Part shown: in pieces, positions 13,828 through 20,441 of the stretch
How positions within the stretch are numbered: position 1 is the first letter of the stretch
Layout: each line of letters begins with the position of its first letter
Assembly (NCBI GenBank): GCA_002505355.1
Contig: DAUW01000122.1
Span: 1 to 23,176 of the forward strand
Length of the DNA: 23,176 bases
From: Euryarchaeota archaeon UBA229
Lineage (GTDB): Archaea; Thermoplasmatota; Poseidoniia; Poseidoniales; Poseidoniaceae
Direction: 5' to 3'
Position numbers and translations under genes: made by a program
The notes under the pieces: model-generated
Told to the model about the DNA's origin: nothing
The model's input: the letters and a program-made list of their open reading frames with translations, nothing else
The model's database searches: none

Positions 13828-15593
13828 CGCAAAACCTCCTGAAGCAACGAATCTATAGAATATTTACTGCGTTGATGATGAGGCTCAATGATGTGTAATG
13901 CTTCAAACAAACCAAGCCCTAATGCCATGTCAGGCTGTTGCTGTAGTACTTTGGTATATTTTGGATAATGATGTGATAACTCTTTGGAATAGTGGGCAAA
14001 TTCTGACAGGAATGTGTTAAGTTGGCCAGGGGATGTTGCAGTGCCTGCTGGCAACTTTGGTCGATCAATAATCGAATTCGGCAACTCTGTAAGTCTTGCA
14101 GCACTGCGTAATGCTGCTTTCTCCAAACCGTTACTAGGTAACCGCCACTGGTCAGGCAGAAGATATGATGCTTGGCGATGAGGTTTTCCAAGGAACGGAA
14201 CCCTTACTTCCAAACTATGCGCCATTGAATGACGGTCAACAAGGCGTAGTTGGAAATTACTTAGCTGCCCACGCTCTAATTCAAAATTCAGCATCTGGGT
14301 TAATTCACCTGTGTAATCATCGGGATGTAAACTATTAGAATAATAACATGAATGAAACGGCAGGTTTCTGTTGGTTATTGGTGAGGCGACAGATTGGTCG
14401 ATGTTCATAATTCGGTTCACAACCAAACTTCGATGACCATGTAAGTCCTTGTAGCGGGGATATCCAGCATGAATTTCGTCTGCACCTTGACCACATAAAC
14501 CAACTTTAACTTGCTTTCTCATCTCTTGGAAAAGTGGCTGGAAAAACAATACTGACACGTCTAAATCTTCACCATGCCACGAAAGGTTTGGAATATCCTT
14601 GACGAATGATTCCTCGGCCATAATTTTCTGGTGATGTACCAGGTCGAGTGAAGATGCCACTGCTTCCGCAGCCAACCAATCTGGGTTATCTTCACTCTCT
14701 GCAACAGTCCAACATGCCGGGACAGGTTTACCCTCGCGTTCTGCGGCTTCACTAGCAACTGCTGCAACCAACGAGGAGTCTAAACCCCCACTCAACACGA
14801 TACCAACTGGAACATCTGCCATCAAGCGTTCTTGGACACTGACAGTAAAAGACTCGAGCAGAGCACTAGCATTATTGACAGGATTCCAACTCGATTCAGG
14901 AGTTATCTCTTGGTGCTCGAAACGGTCGACACTTTGCAGATGTGGTTTACTATCATCACCTACCTTCCATACCTCGACGGTACCAGGTCTGACTTGATGT
15001 ACTCCGTGGATTAAAGTTGAGGAATCTAATGTATACTCCCAAGACAACCGCAAAGCAAGGGATAACTCATCCAAACGTGGTTTGTAAGATTCATGTGCGT
15101 GGAAGGCCTTCATTTCACTAGCAAAAAGTAAGCTATCTCCAACAACAGTTCGTACTAATGGCTTAATTCCAAGGGCATCTCTTGATAGAATCAACTCCTT
15201 TCGGTTTGCATCCCATAAGGCGAAACTAAACATTCCGTTTAATCTGCCAATCCAATCACTGTGAGAGCCACTACCACGTTTATTGACAAACTCATCATGT
15301 AGGGCTAGTATCACTTCAGAATCGCCCGAAGTTGTCCATTGATAGTTGATTTTGCTCCTGAGTTCAAGGTGATTGTATATCTCGCCATTAGCTATCAGCA
15401 CGGTATTATTGTTACCGATTATTGGTTGGCTACTGCCGATAAGATCAACTATTGACAATCGGTTATGACCTAGGACAATATTTGAGTCAGACCAAATGCC
15501 ATCACCATCTGGCCCCCGGTGCGACAATATTTTCACCATGCGCTGGACGACCGCCTCGTCTGGAGATGCGAACATCCCCGAAATACCGCACAT
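13824..15593 (-). CDS. asnB: asparagine synthase (glutamine-hydrolysing) family, AsnB-like
   Basis: 589 residues with both AsnB domains. The N-terminal glutaminase has nucleophile Cys2 (MCGISGMF), SHRGPDGDG (24-32), NRLSIVD (44-50), NGEIYNH (69-75) and SGDSE (89-93). The synthetase domain has the PP-loop SGGLDSS (268-274), GQGADEIHAGYPRY where SGEGADELFGGY is usual, and SLEVRVPFLG in place of VPFLD. The C-terminal region (KAALRSAA, RPKLPAG) is intact. It would transfer glutamine amide nitrogen to aspartate via an aspartyl-AMP. Similar enzymes amidate other carboxylates, and the tight coupling to gshA makes an alternative substrate conceivable. The length fits the family (500-640). It has its own TATA-like box, so it may head a separate transcript. 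Confidence 0.92.
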   Translation of the reverse strand: MCGISGMFASPDEAVVQRMVKILSHRGPDGDGIWSDSNIVLGHNRLSIVDLIGSSQPIIGNNNTVLIANGEIYNHLELRSKINYQWTTSGDSEVILALHDEFVNKRGSGSHSDWIGRLNGMFSFALWDANRKELILSRDALGIKPLVRTVVGDSLLFASEMKAFHAHESYKPRLDELSLALRLSWEYTLDSSTLIHGVHQVRPGTVEVWKVGDDSKPHLQSVDRFEHQEITPESSWNPVNNASALLESFTVSVQERLMADVPVGIVLSGGLDSSLVAAVASEAAEREGKPVPACWTVAESEDNPDWLAAEAVASSLDLVHHQKIMAEESFVKDIPNLSWHGEDLDVSVLFFQPLFQEMRKQVKVGLCGQGADEIHAGYPRYKDLHGHRSLVVNRIMNIDQSVASPITNRNLPFHSCYYSNSLHPDDYTGELTQMLNFELERGQLSNFQLRLVDRHSMAHSLEVRVPFLGKPHRQASYLLPDQWRLPSNGLEKAALRSAARLTELPNSIIDRPKLPAGTATSPGQLNTFLSEFAHYSKELSHHYPKYTKVLQQQPDMALGLGLFEALHIIEPHHQRSKYSIDSLLQEVLR

Positions 15594-15610
15594 GATTGTA
15601 GGTGCGAGAT

Positions 15611-15620
15611 TTTTTATTTG
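15611..15620 (-). promoter_or_regulatory. TATA-like box upstream of asnB
   Basis: Minus strand reads CAAATAAAAA, ending 18 nt before the ATG at 15593. No Shine-Dalgarno site lies in between, so a leaderless transcript starting near the ATG is plausible. It would make asnB-gshA-ferredoxin cluster a transcription unit of its own inside the longer minus-strand run. Confidence 0.4.
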
Positions 15621-15642
15621 AACAGTCGCTTTTTACCATCAG

Positions 15643-15756
15643 TTACCACAGTGGGTAGGCAAACATCGCAACTGCCAGCAAGATCATTGATAAAATATAG
15701 ACAAAATAGTACGCCCCTTGTGGTGGTTCAGAATAGTTGCCTTCGCCATCTTCCAT
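15643..15756 (-). CDS. 37-residue single-span membrane peptide
   Basis: A short open frame: MEDGEGNYSEPPQGAYYF opens an acidic N-terminus, a hydrophobic segment follows (about 16-34, including VYILSMILLAVAMFAY), and it ends PLW before TAA. The start ATG is preceded by GGGTGA with 5 nt spacing, a good ribosome-binding site. It fills most of the otherwise empty 210 nt between the dolichol-kinase-like gene and asnB on the same strand. The clean acidic-then-hydrophobic layout and the ribosome-binding site make it more likely real than chance. Function unknown. Confidence 0.55.
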   Translation of the reverse strand: MEDGEGNYSEPPQGAYYFVYILSMILLAVAMFAYPLW

Positions 15757-15803
15757 GCTGCTCACCCTAGGCAACACTAAACCACATTTTAACATATTGA
15801 AAT

Positions 15804-16391
15804 TTACATTACATTTAGGAATGGTTCAAGGATAATAATAACTGCTAAAGGTATCAATAGCATAGTTGCATTATCGTCGATGTATCTCAGTCGAGGTGTC
15901 TCACTAAATACCGCGATTGGCGCAACAATTATCGATGCTAGAAGTGGCGTGTCAAACCAGTACCAGCAAGCCAGCCAAATACCCAAAACAAGAATGCAAG
16001 CATAGGTAATTACAATTCTTGATTCGTGCCCGCGCCGACGTAGTTCGCCCATGAAAGGGTCCCCGAATGCTAGAGTAAGAATCAGTGGATATGCGTAAGC
16101 TTCTGTCGGTGTGGACAAGAAGACCAACCCAATTGCCAATGCACCCCACGCAAGTGCTGAAACTTGTTTAGATTCGTATTCTCTTTGACCAAACACGGTT
16201 ATGCCCAATTTTAATCTCAAGGCTTCACCAATAGCGGCAACAATAACAATGCTTGCCACCGCTTGGTTCAAGGTAAGGCCGATTGAGTCTGCAAGGCTAT
16301 CGCCATATTCGAAATATATCACCGGCAAGACGCACATAGCCAAGTGAAATAATCTCCTAAATATGTGACCACTCATTCCACCGACAGACAA
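15804..16391 (-). CDS. dolichol kinase / CTP-dependent membrane kinase-like protein
   Basis: About 195 residues with six or so membrane segments. It has features of the SEC59/dolichol kinase and phosphatidate cytidylyltransferase-like group: RRLFHL near the N-terminus (12-17, like the family's RKxxH), a GDP motif after a hydrophobic helix (110-112), and the C-terminal SETPRLRYIDDNATMLLIPL (163-182) matching the kinase's E-x-IDDN-x-x-IP segment. A CTP-dependent phosphorylation of polyprenol or another lipid alcohol is likely; exact substrate unknown. The called start is TTG 16391, with ATG 16376 as an alternative. A strong Shine-Dalgarno site (AGGAGGGG, 16441-16434) sits too far upstream of both, but is well spaced for an in-frame ATT at 16427. 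Confidence 0.65.
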   Translation of the reverse strand: MSVGGMSGHIFRRLFHLAMCVLPVIYFEYGDSLADSIGLTLNQAVASIVIVAAIGEALRLKLGITVFGQREYESKQVSALAWGALAIGLVFLSTPTEAYAYPLILTLAFGDPFMGELRRRGHESRIVITYACILVLGIWLACWYWFDTPLLASIIVAPIAVFSETPRLRYIDDNATMLLIPLAVIIILEPFLNVM

Positions 16392-16428
16392 ATCTACTGG
16401 ATTGGTTAACTCTACTTGTTCGCTAATA

Positions 16429-17334
16429 CTAGTCCCCTCCTAATATCTTAATTGCCTCACTGACGGAAATTAACCCTTCTGCCAGTGAAATGATAATATC
16501 ATCTAATTGCGGAGATTCAAGGATTTTTCGTTCATTATGAGCAAGTAGCCTTTCTCGCCACCTTGCCCTTACAGACCTACCAGAGTCTGTCAATTTCAGT
16601 AGTGTACTAGCAGCTTCAATTATGCCTGTTTCATTTAGTGCTGATGTCAACATCACCGGCGGGGCATCACCAATTCCCAACTGAAATGATTCTAGCAATT
16701 CTTCAGCGTGTTTTTCAGCACCCGATAAATCTGATTTGTTTACGACCACCGCATCTGCTAATTCCAACAAACCAGCCTTCTCTGCTTGAACTCCATCGCC
16801 ACGCGCAGGCCCCTCAACGACCACAATTCGGTCGGCGATTGCTGCGCATCTAACCTCAGATTGTCCTGAACCAACTGTTTCGATGATGACTCGATCCCAC
16901 TTAGCCATCAATAAAAATTCAACCATGTCCGCAACTATAAGCGGTACACTACCTGATGATTTCCTTGTGGCAATGGACCTAATGTAAATATTGTTTTTTA
17001 TTTTTTCATCATCAATGGCAGTTATTCTAACACGGTCACCCAACAACGCTCCGCCTGTTCGTGGAGATGACGGGTCAATAGCAAGCAAAGCAATCTTAAT
17101 TCCATCTTGTGCCCAGATTTTCAATAACTTATCTATTAAACAGGATTTTCCTACACCCGGCGCTCCGGTGATTGCCAAGGAACGCCAACTTTCCAAGGTA
17201 TGATTCGTTTCGTTCTTATCAAGAATCTTTCTTACGCTCTGGATTGTGGTAGTGCCATTCTCGATATTGGTGAGTGTTCTTGCTAGCGCCCGGCGGTTTC
17301 CATCGACAGCATCCCTTACTTGGTCTGGGTTCAA
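16429..17334 (-). CDS. meaB: MeaB/ArgK-type GTPase, methylmalonyl-CoA mutase chaperone
   Basis: 301 residues of the G3E P-loop GTPase family. Motifs in order: Walker A GAPGVGKS (57-64), AIDPSSPRTGGALLGDRVRI (85-104), YIRSIATR (117-124), ETVGSGQSE (152-160) with the switch/magnesium region, DGVQAEKAGLLELAD (180-194) and the guanine-recognition NKSD (199-202). MeaB loads and protects adenosylcobalamin in methylmalonyl-CoA mutase. Downstream of the mutase B12-binding subunit by 9 nt, it is in the expected neighbourhood. The start is TTG 17334: GAGGTGA (17345-17339) lies just upstream and contains the stop codon of the preceding gene (TGAGGTG). VVEGPARGD replaces the more usual PGAGDD-type loop, a minor divergence. 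Confidence 0.93.
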   Translation of the reverse strand: MNPDQVRDAVDGNRRALARTLTNIENGTTTIQSVRKILDKNETNHTLESWRSLAITGAPGVGKSCLIDKLLKIWAQDGIKIALLAIDPSSPRTGGALLGDRVRITAIDDEKIKNNIYIRSIATRKSSGSVPLIVADMVEFLLMAKWDRVIIETVGSGQSEVRCAAIADRIVVVEGPARGDGVQAEKAGLLELADAVVVNKSDLSGAEKHAEELLESFQLGIGDAPPVMLTSALNETGIIEAASTLLKLTDSGRSVRARWRERLLAHNERKILESPQLDDIIISLAEGLISVSEAIKILGGD

Positions 17335-17343
17335 ATCTTCACC

Positions 17344-17805
17344 TCATGCGCTAGATTGCCAGTTCCAGTCGCTATCAGCACCAACCCCAACATCATCCAT
17401 ACTTGATGAGATTTTGATAAATTCAAGTATTTCATTAGTTGGCGTTCCAGGTCCAAAGATTGCCTTTATTCCTGATTTATGTAGTGCAGGCCTGTCATCT
17501 TCGGGGATTATACCTCCACCAAAGACAATAACGTCAGAAAGCCCTTCATCAATTAATAACTCGCAAACTCGAGGAAATAAATGATTATGCGCTCCAGATA
17601 GTGAGGAGAGACCTAGAAATCTTGCGTCTTCATCACGTACTGTTTCAACTATTTGTTTAGCGGTTCTTCGCAGGCCAGTGTATATCACCTCATAACCGGC
17701 GTCTCTTAGCGTTCGGGCCACAACCTTGGCCCCGCGGTCGTGACCATCTAAACCGGGCTTCGCAATTACAATCCGTATGTTAGTGGCCATGTAAGGTCTA
17801 AGCAT
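17344..17805 (-). CDS. methylmalonyl-CoA mutase, B12-binding (small/alpha C-terminal) subunit
   Basis: 153 residues forming a stand-alone cobalamin-binding domain. The base-off/His-on motif is D20-G-H22-D-R-G25, followed by SLSGAH (about 68-73), the loop around the dimethylbenzimidazole tail, and the GGGIIPEDD segment (about 95-103) and FGPGTPT. This matches archaeal and some bacterial mutases in which the domain is a separate polypeptide. The partner catalytic subunit is not in the window. The last 20 residues (DDVGVGADSDWNWQSS) are an unusual acidic tail with no family counterpart I know. ATG 17805 or ATG 17790 may start it. It is the first gene of the minus-strand run and diverges from pccB. 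Confidence 0.93.
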   Translation of the reverse strand: MLRPYMATNIRIVIAKPGLDGHDRGAKVVARTLRDAGYEVIYTGLRRTAKQIVETVRDEDARFLGLSSLSGAHNHLFPRVCELLIDEGLSDVIVFGGGIIPEDDRPALHKSGIKAIFGPGTPTNEILEFIKISSSMDDVGVGADSDWNWQSSA

Positions 17806-17848
17806 TCATCATCTATCAAGAAAACCCCTGCGAAACTCAAACACAAAC

Positions 17849-17858
17849 CAATTAATTG
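17849..17858. promoter_or_regulatory. palindromic AT-rich element CAATTAATTG
   Basis: A perfect 10-bp palindrome in the 82-nt region between the divergent mutase and carboxylase genes. It lies 30-39 nt upstream of ATG 17888 and 44 nt upstream of ATG 17805, so it could serve as TATA element for either gene or as an operator shared by both. Confidence 0.35.
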
Positions 17859-17864
17859 TCAATC

Positions 17865-17883
17865 AGTAGGGTTCTGACCTACT
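17865..17883. promoter_or_regulatory. 6-bp inverted repeat just before pccB start
   Basis: AGTAGG (17865-17870) and CCTACT (17878-17883) flank a 7-nt loop and end 4 nt before ATG 17888. If transcribed it would form a hairpin at the start codon; if not, it could be an operator over the transcription start. Short, so chance is possible. Confidence 0.3.
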
Positions 17884-17887
17884 AATT

Positions 17888-19489
17888 ATGGTAACCAATA
17901 AAGGCGGCCTTGGTGCACAGTACGACGGGGAAGCCATGCCTACAACCGAAGAGAGACTGCGAGACCTACGCAATCGGAAGGCTCAAAGTGAGGCAGGCGG
18001 AGGCCAAACCCGGGTCGATGCGCAACACAATAGAGGTAAATTAACCGCTAGAGAAAGGCTGGAAATATTACTTGATGATGGAACGTTCCAAGAGATTGAT
18101 GCACTTGTTGAGCATAGATGCCGAGATTTTGATATGGATAAAAACGTAATTCCTGGCGATGGAGTTGTCACTGGTCATGGATGTATCAATGGTAGAGAAG
18201 TATTTGCGTTTGCCCAAGATTTCACCGTATATGGCGGATCGCTCGGCGAGATGCACGGACTGAAAATCTGTAAAGTTCTAGACATGGCACTGAAGACAGG
18301 AAAACCTGTTATCGGCTTGAATGATAGTGGTGGAGCGAGAATTCAGGAAGGTGTCGCATCACTTGGTAGCTACGCTGAAATTTTCTTCCGCAATGTCAGA
18401 GCTTCCGGTGTCGTGCCGCAGATATCAGTTATCATGGGACCATGTGCTGGCGGGGCGGTTTACTCTCCTGCAATTACCGATTTTGTCATCATGGTTGACC
18501 AAACTGCTCATATGTTCATTACCGGTCCTGAAGTTATCAAGACTGTCACTAACGAGGTGGTCTCCTTTGAGGAGTTGGGAGGAGCTATGACTCATGGCAG
18601 TCGATCTGGAGTTTCACACTTCACTGCCGAAGATGATGAATCTGCTATTCAGCTAGCGAGAGATTTGTGTGATATGTTACCAGCGAATAATCTAGAAAAA
18701 CCACCAATAAGGAAAACCTCGGACCCAATAAGTCGCACCTGTGAGATGCTTGACTCAATTGTACCAGAGGAATCCAACAAACCCTATGATGTGATTGATG
18801 TTATTGCAGAAGTGCTTGATGATAATGCATTTTTGGAAGTTCAAGCAGATTGGGCTCAGAATATCGTTATTGGATTTGGCCACTTAAACGGACAAACTGT
18901 CGGCGTGGTCGCTAATCAGCCAAAAATTCTGGCCGGTTGTCTCGATATTGATGCAAGTGATAAAGCTGCGAGGTTTGTCAGGTTCTGTGATGCTTTTAAT
19001 ATTCCAATTATCACATTTGAGGACGTTCCCGGTTTCCTACCAGGCACAAACCAAGAATGGGGCGGCATAATTAGACATGGTGCTAAATTACTCTATGCTT
19101 TTGCTGAGGCTACTGTGCCAAAATTGACCGTAATAATGCGTAAGGCCTACGGTGGCGCTTACGACGTAATGTCATCAAAACACATTCGCGGCGATTACAA
19201 TATTGCTTGGCCATCGGCTGAACTAGCAGTAATGGGCGCTGATGGCGCAGTAGAAATAATACATCGTAGACGCCTCAAGGCCGCAAGAAATCCGGAACAA
19301 GAGCGAACAAGGCTTACTGAAGATTTCAATGAAAAATTTGCCAACCCATACAAAGCAGCTGCCCTTGGTTATATTGATGACGTGATAGAACCAAGCGAAA
19401 CTAGAGCAAAGTTAGGGCGAGCGCTAGACATGCTGATTGACAAGGAAGAACTTAGGCCTGCTCGGAAGCACGGCAATATCCCACTGTGA
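17888..19489 (+). CDS. pccB: propionyl-CoA carboxylase carboxyltransferase beta subunit
   Basis: 533 residues, full length for the biotin-dependent acyl-CoA carboxyltransferase family. N-terminal crotonase half: KLTARERLEILLDDGTF (51-67), SGGARIQEG (147-155), GPCAGGAVYSPA (184-195) and TGPEVIKTVTNE (212-223). C-terminal half: AGCLDIDASDKAARF, FEDVPGFLPG, KAYGGAYDVMSSK and LAVMGADGAVEI. The Asp after AYGGAY (D426) is the pocket residue I recall as favouring propionyl- over acetyl-CoA, and the mutase neighbours agree. It transfers the carboxyl group from carboxybiotin to propionyl-CoA, making methylmalonyl-CoA. The start may be ATG 17888 or ATG 17936 (MPTTEERL), which is nearer the usual family N-terminus. 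Biotin carboxylase is not in the window. Confidence 0.95.
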   Translation: MVTNKGGLGAQYDGEAMPTTEERLRDLRNRKAQSEAGGGQTRVDAQHNRGKLTARERLEILLDDGTFQEIDALVEHRCRDFDMDKNVIPGDGVVTGHGCINGREVFAFAQDFTVYGGSLGEMHGLKICKVLDMALKTGKPVIGLNDSGGARIQEGVASLGSYAEIFFRNVRASGVVPQISVIMGPCAGGAVYSPAITDFVIMVDQTAHMFITGPEVIKTVTNEVVSFEELGGAMTHGSRSGVSHFTAEDDESAIQLARDLCDMLPANNLEKPPIRKTSDPISRTCEMLDSIVPEESNKPYDVIDVIAEVLDDNAFLEVQADWAQNIVIGFGHLNGQTVGVVANQPKILAGCLDIDASDKAARFVRFCDAFNIPIITFEDVPGFLPGTNQEWGGIIRHGAKLLYAFAEATVPKLTVIMRKAYGGAYDVMSSKHIRGDYNIAWPSAELAVMGADGAVEIIHRRRLKAARNPEQERTRLTEDFNEKFANPYKAAALGYIDDVIEPSETRAKLGRALDMLIDKEELRPARKHGNIPL

Positions 19490-19498
19490 GGTGCTAAA

Positions 19499-19687
19499 TT
19501 GACTGACGAATCGATATTGCGGATTGCTGCAATCTGTGCTGTGTTATCGATAATAGAGAGTCATGCTGACGATAGTGCACAAATCGGCCGGCAACCTGGT
19601 TCTATGTGGACTCAAGACCATATCAGGATGAATACCGGACAAGACTCATTGATGAATAAAAAATCATCGAGGTCACCGTGGAGATGA
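19499..19687 (+). CDS. 62-residue protein between pccB and biotin carrier; possible PCC accessory subunit
   Basis: A small protein from TTG 19499, with GAGGTG (19488-19493) 5 nt upstream, the same stop/ribosome-site fusion seen elsewhere in this window. Residues 5-22 form an amphipathic helix (SILRIAAICAVLSIIESH), followed by a polar, basic segment ending SRSPWR. I do not recognise it by sequence. Small extra subunits occur in acyl-CoA carboxylases: epsilon in actinobacteria, and PccX in haloarchaea, encoded beside pccB. Placement between pccB and the biotin carrier gene makes a similar role plausible. The helix-AVL start and Trp-Arg end recall epsilon subunits in a loose way. It could also be an OAD-gamma-like or unrelated peptide. 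Confidence 0.65.
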   Translation: MTDESILRIAAICAVLSIIESHADDSAQIGRQPGSMWTQDHIRMNTGQDSLMNKKSSRSPWR

Positions 19688-19691
19688 TGCT

Positions 19692-20090
19692 ATGACCGAA
19701 ACAAGGAAAGTGATTGTTGACGGAACTGAGTTTGAGGTTGCCGTCGAGATTAGCGATGGCGGCAAATGGCAGGCCACTGTCGAAGGTACAACCTTTGAAA
19801 TCGAAATACCCGATACTGGCCCTGTTGTCAAGAAAAAACGAAGTGGGGGGGGCAAAAAGAAAAAATCTGGCACGGTTTCCGCAAATATTCCTGGTAAAAT
19901 AGTTACCATTGAAGTCAAAGTCGGTCAGACTGTTGCAGAAGGACAAGTCATTCTTATTCTTGAAGCGATGAAGATGCAAAATGAAATTCAAGCACCTGTT
20001 TCCGGGGTTGTGGCTTCGGTCAATTGTCAAGAGGGCCAGTCTATTGAAGCCAATGTTCCGCTGGTAGTAATCGAGCCAAAGGAAGAATAA
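19692..20090 (+). CDS. biotin carboxyl carrier protein
   Basis: 132 residues. N-terminal region 1-40 has beta strands like the start of acyl-CoA carboxylase carrier subunits (RKVIVDGTEFEVAVE). A Lys/Gly-rich linker (47-60) replaces the Ala/Pro linker common in the family. The biotinyl domain (about 61-130) has the EAMKMQNEI motif with biotinylated Lys94, preceded by the PGKIVTIEVKVGQTV strand pair and followed by PVSGVV. It shuttles carboxylate from biotin carboxylase to the carboxyltransferase encoded upstream, and needs biotinylation by a ligase such as the one at 169-1671. The gene starts 4 nt after the 62-residue protein. The linker contains a run of eight G (19845-19852), a possible slippage site. 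Confidence 0.95.
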   Translation: MTETRKVIVDGTEFEVAVEISDGGKWQATVEGTTFEIEIPDTGPVVKKKRSGGGKKKKSGTVSANIPGKIVTIEVKVGQTVAEGQVILILEAMKMQNEIQAPVSGVVASVNCQEGQSIEANVPLVVIEPKEE

Positions 20091-20125
20091 GGGCAATTAT
20101 TCACTCCTTTGATACGACCATTAAA

Positions 20126-20389
20126 GTGATGATACGACTAGGGCTGGCCATGGCCGGCAAAACCGTGTGCGACTTTCCAGGATGTGGTGTGAATGGAGAT
20201 ATTGTCTCTAGACTATCACCAGAGGGATATCTCGTCGCTACCGGAAAGAAAGCTTACTCATTTAGAGAGGCTTACAGGAGGTTTCACTACTGCCAACAAT
20301 GTCACGACCAACTCATGGGCGGGGTGTGGTCTAGGGTTCGAAAGCCCGATGACAAGAAAGATGGTCATGTTGCTCCTACGGCAATTTAG
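20126..20389 (+). CDS. small CxxC (probably zinc-binding) protein
   Basis: 79-87 residues. Four cysteines are arranged as C15-x4-C20 and C56-x2-C59, a spacing typical of a structural zinc site, around a mixed basic region (SFREAYRRFHYCQQCHDQL). The C-terminal tail is polar (KPDDKKDG). C56-QQ-C59-H60 formally matches a heme-c motif, but there is no signal peptide, so zinc is more likely. Possible starts are GTG 20126, ATG 20129 and ATG 20150; the last (MAGKTVCDFPGC) gives the most ordinary N-terminus. It lies 35 nt after the biotin carrier gene on the same strand. Function unknown; nucleic-acid binding is possible. Confidence 0.65.
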   Translation: MMIRLGLAMAGKTVCDFPGCGVNGDIVSRLSPEGYLVATGKKAYSFREAYRRFHYCQQCHDQLMGGVWSRVRKPDDKKDGHVAPTAI

Positions 20390-20410
20390 CGTCACACTTA
20401 GTCAGGGAGA

Positions 20411-20420
20411 ATATCATAAA
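20411..20420 (+). promoter_or_regulatory. TATA-like box upstream of large secreted protein
   Basis: ATATCATAAA lies 22-31 nt before ATG 20442, and no Shine-Dalgarno site lies between. This fits a leaderless transcript. Inference from spacing and composition. Confidence 0.35.
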
Positions 20421-20441
20421 CCATAACTTCATAGACAAATT

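Noticed and set aside
19623..20096. 157-residue minus-strand frame opposite the biotin carrier gene
   Set aside because: Antisense to a gene with an intact biotinylation motif; its composition (runs of Phe and Asn) is that of a reversed Lys/Gly-rich gene.
20301..20330. CxxCH heme-c-like motif (CQQCH) in the small protein at 20126-20389
   Set aside because: No signal peptide or membrane span, and a second Cys pair with zinc-like spacing; a cytosolic zinc site is more likely than a cytochrome c.
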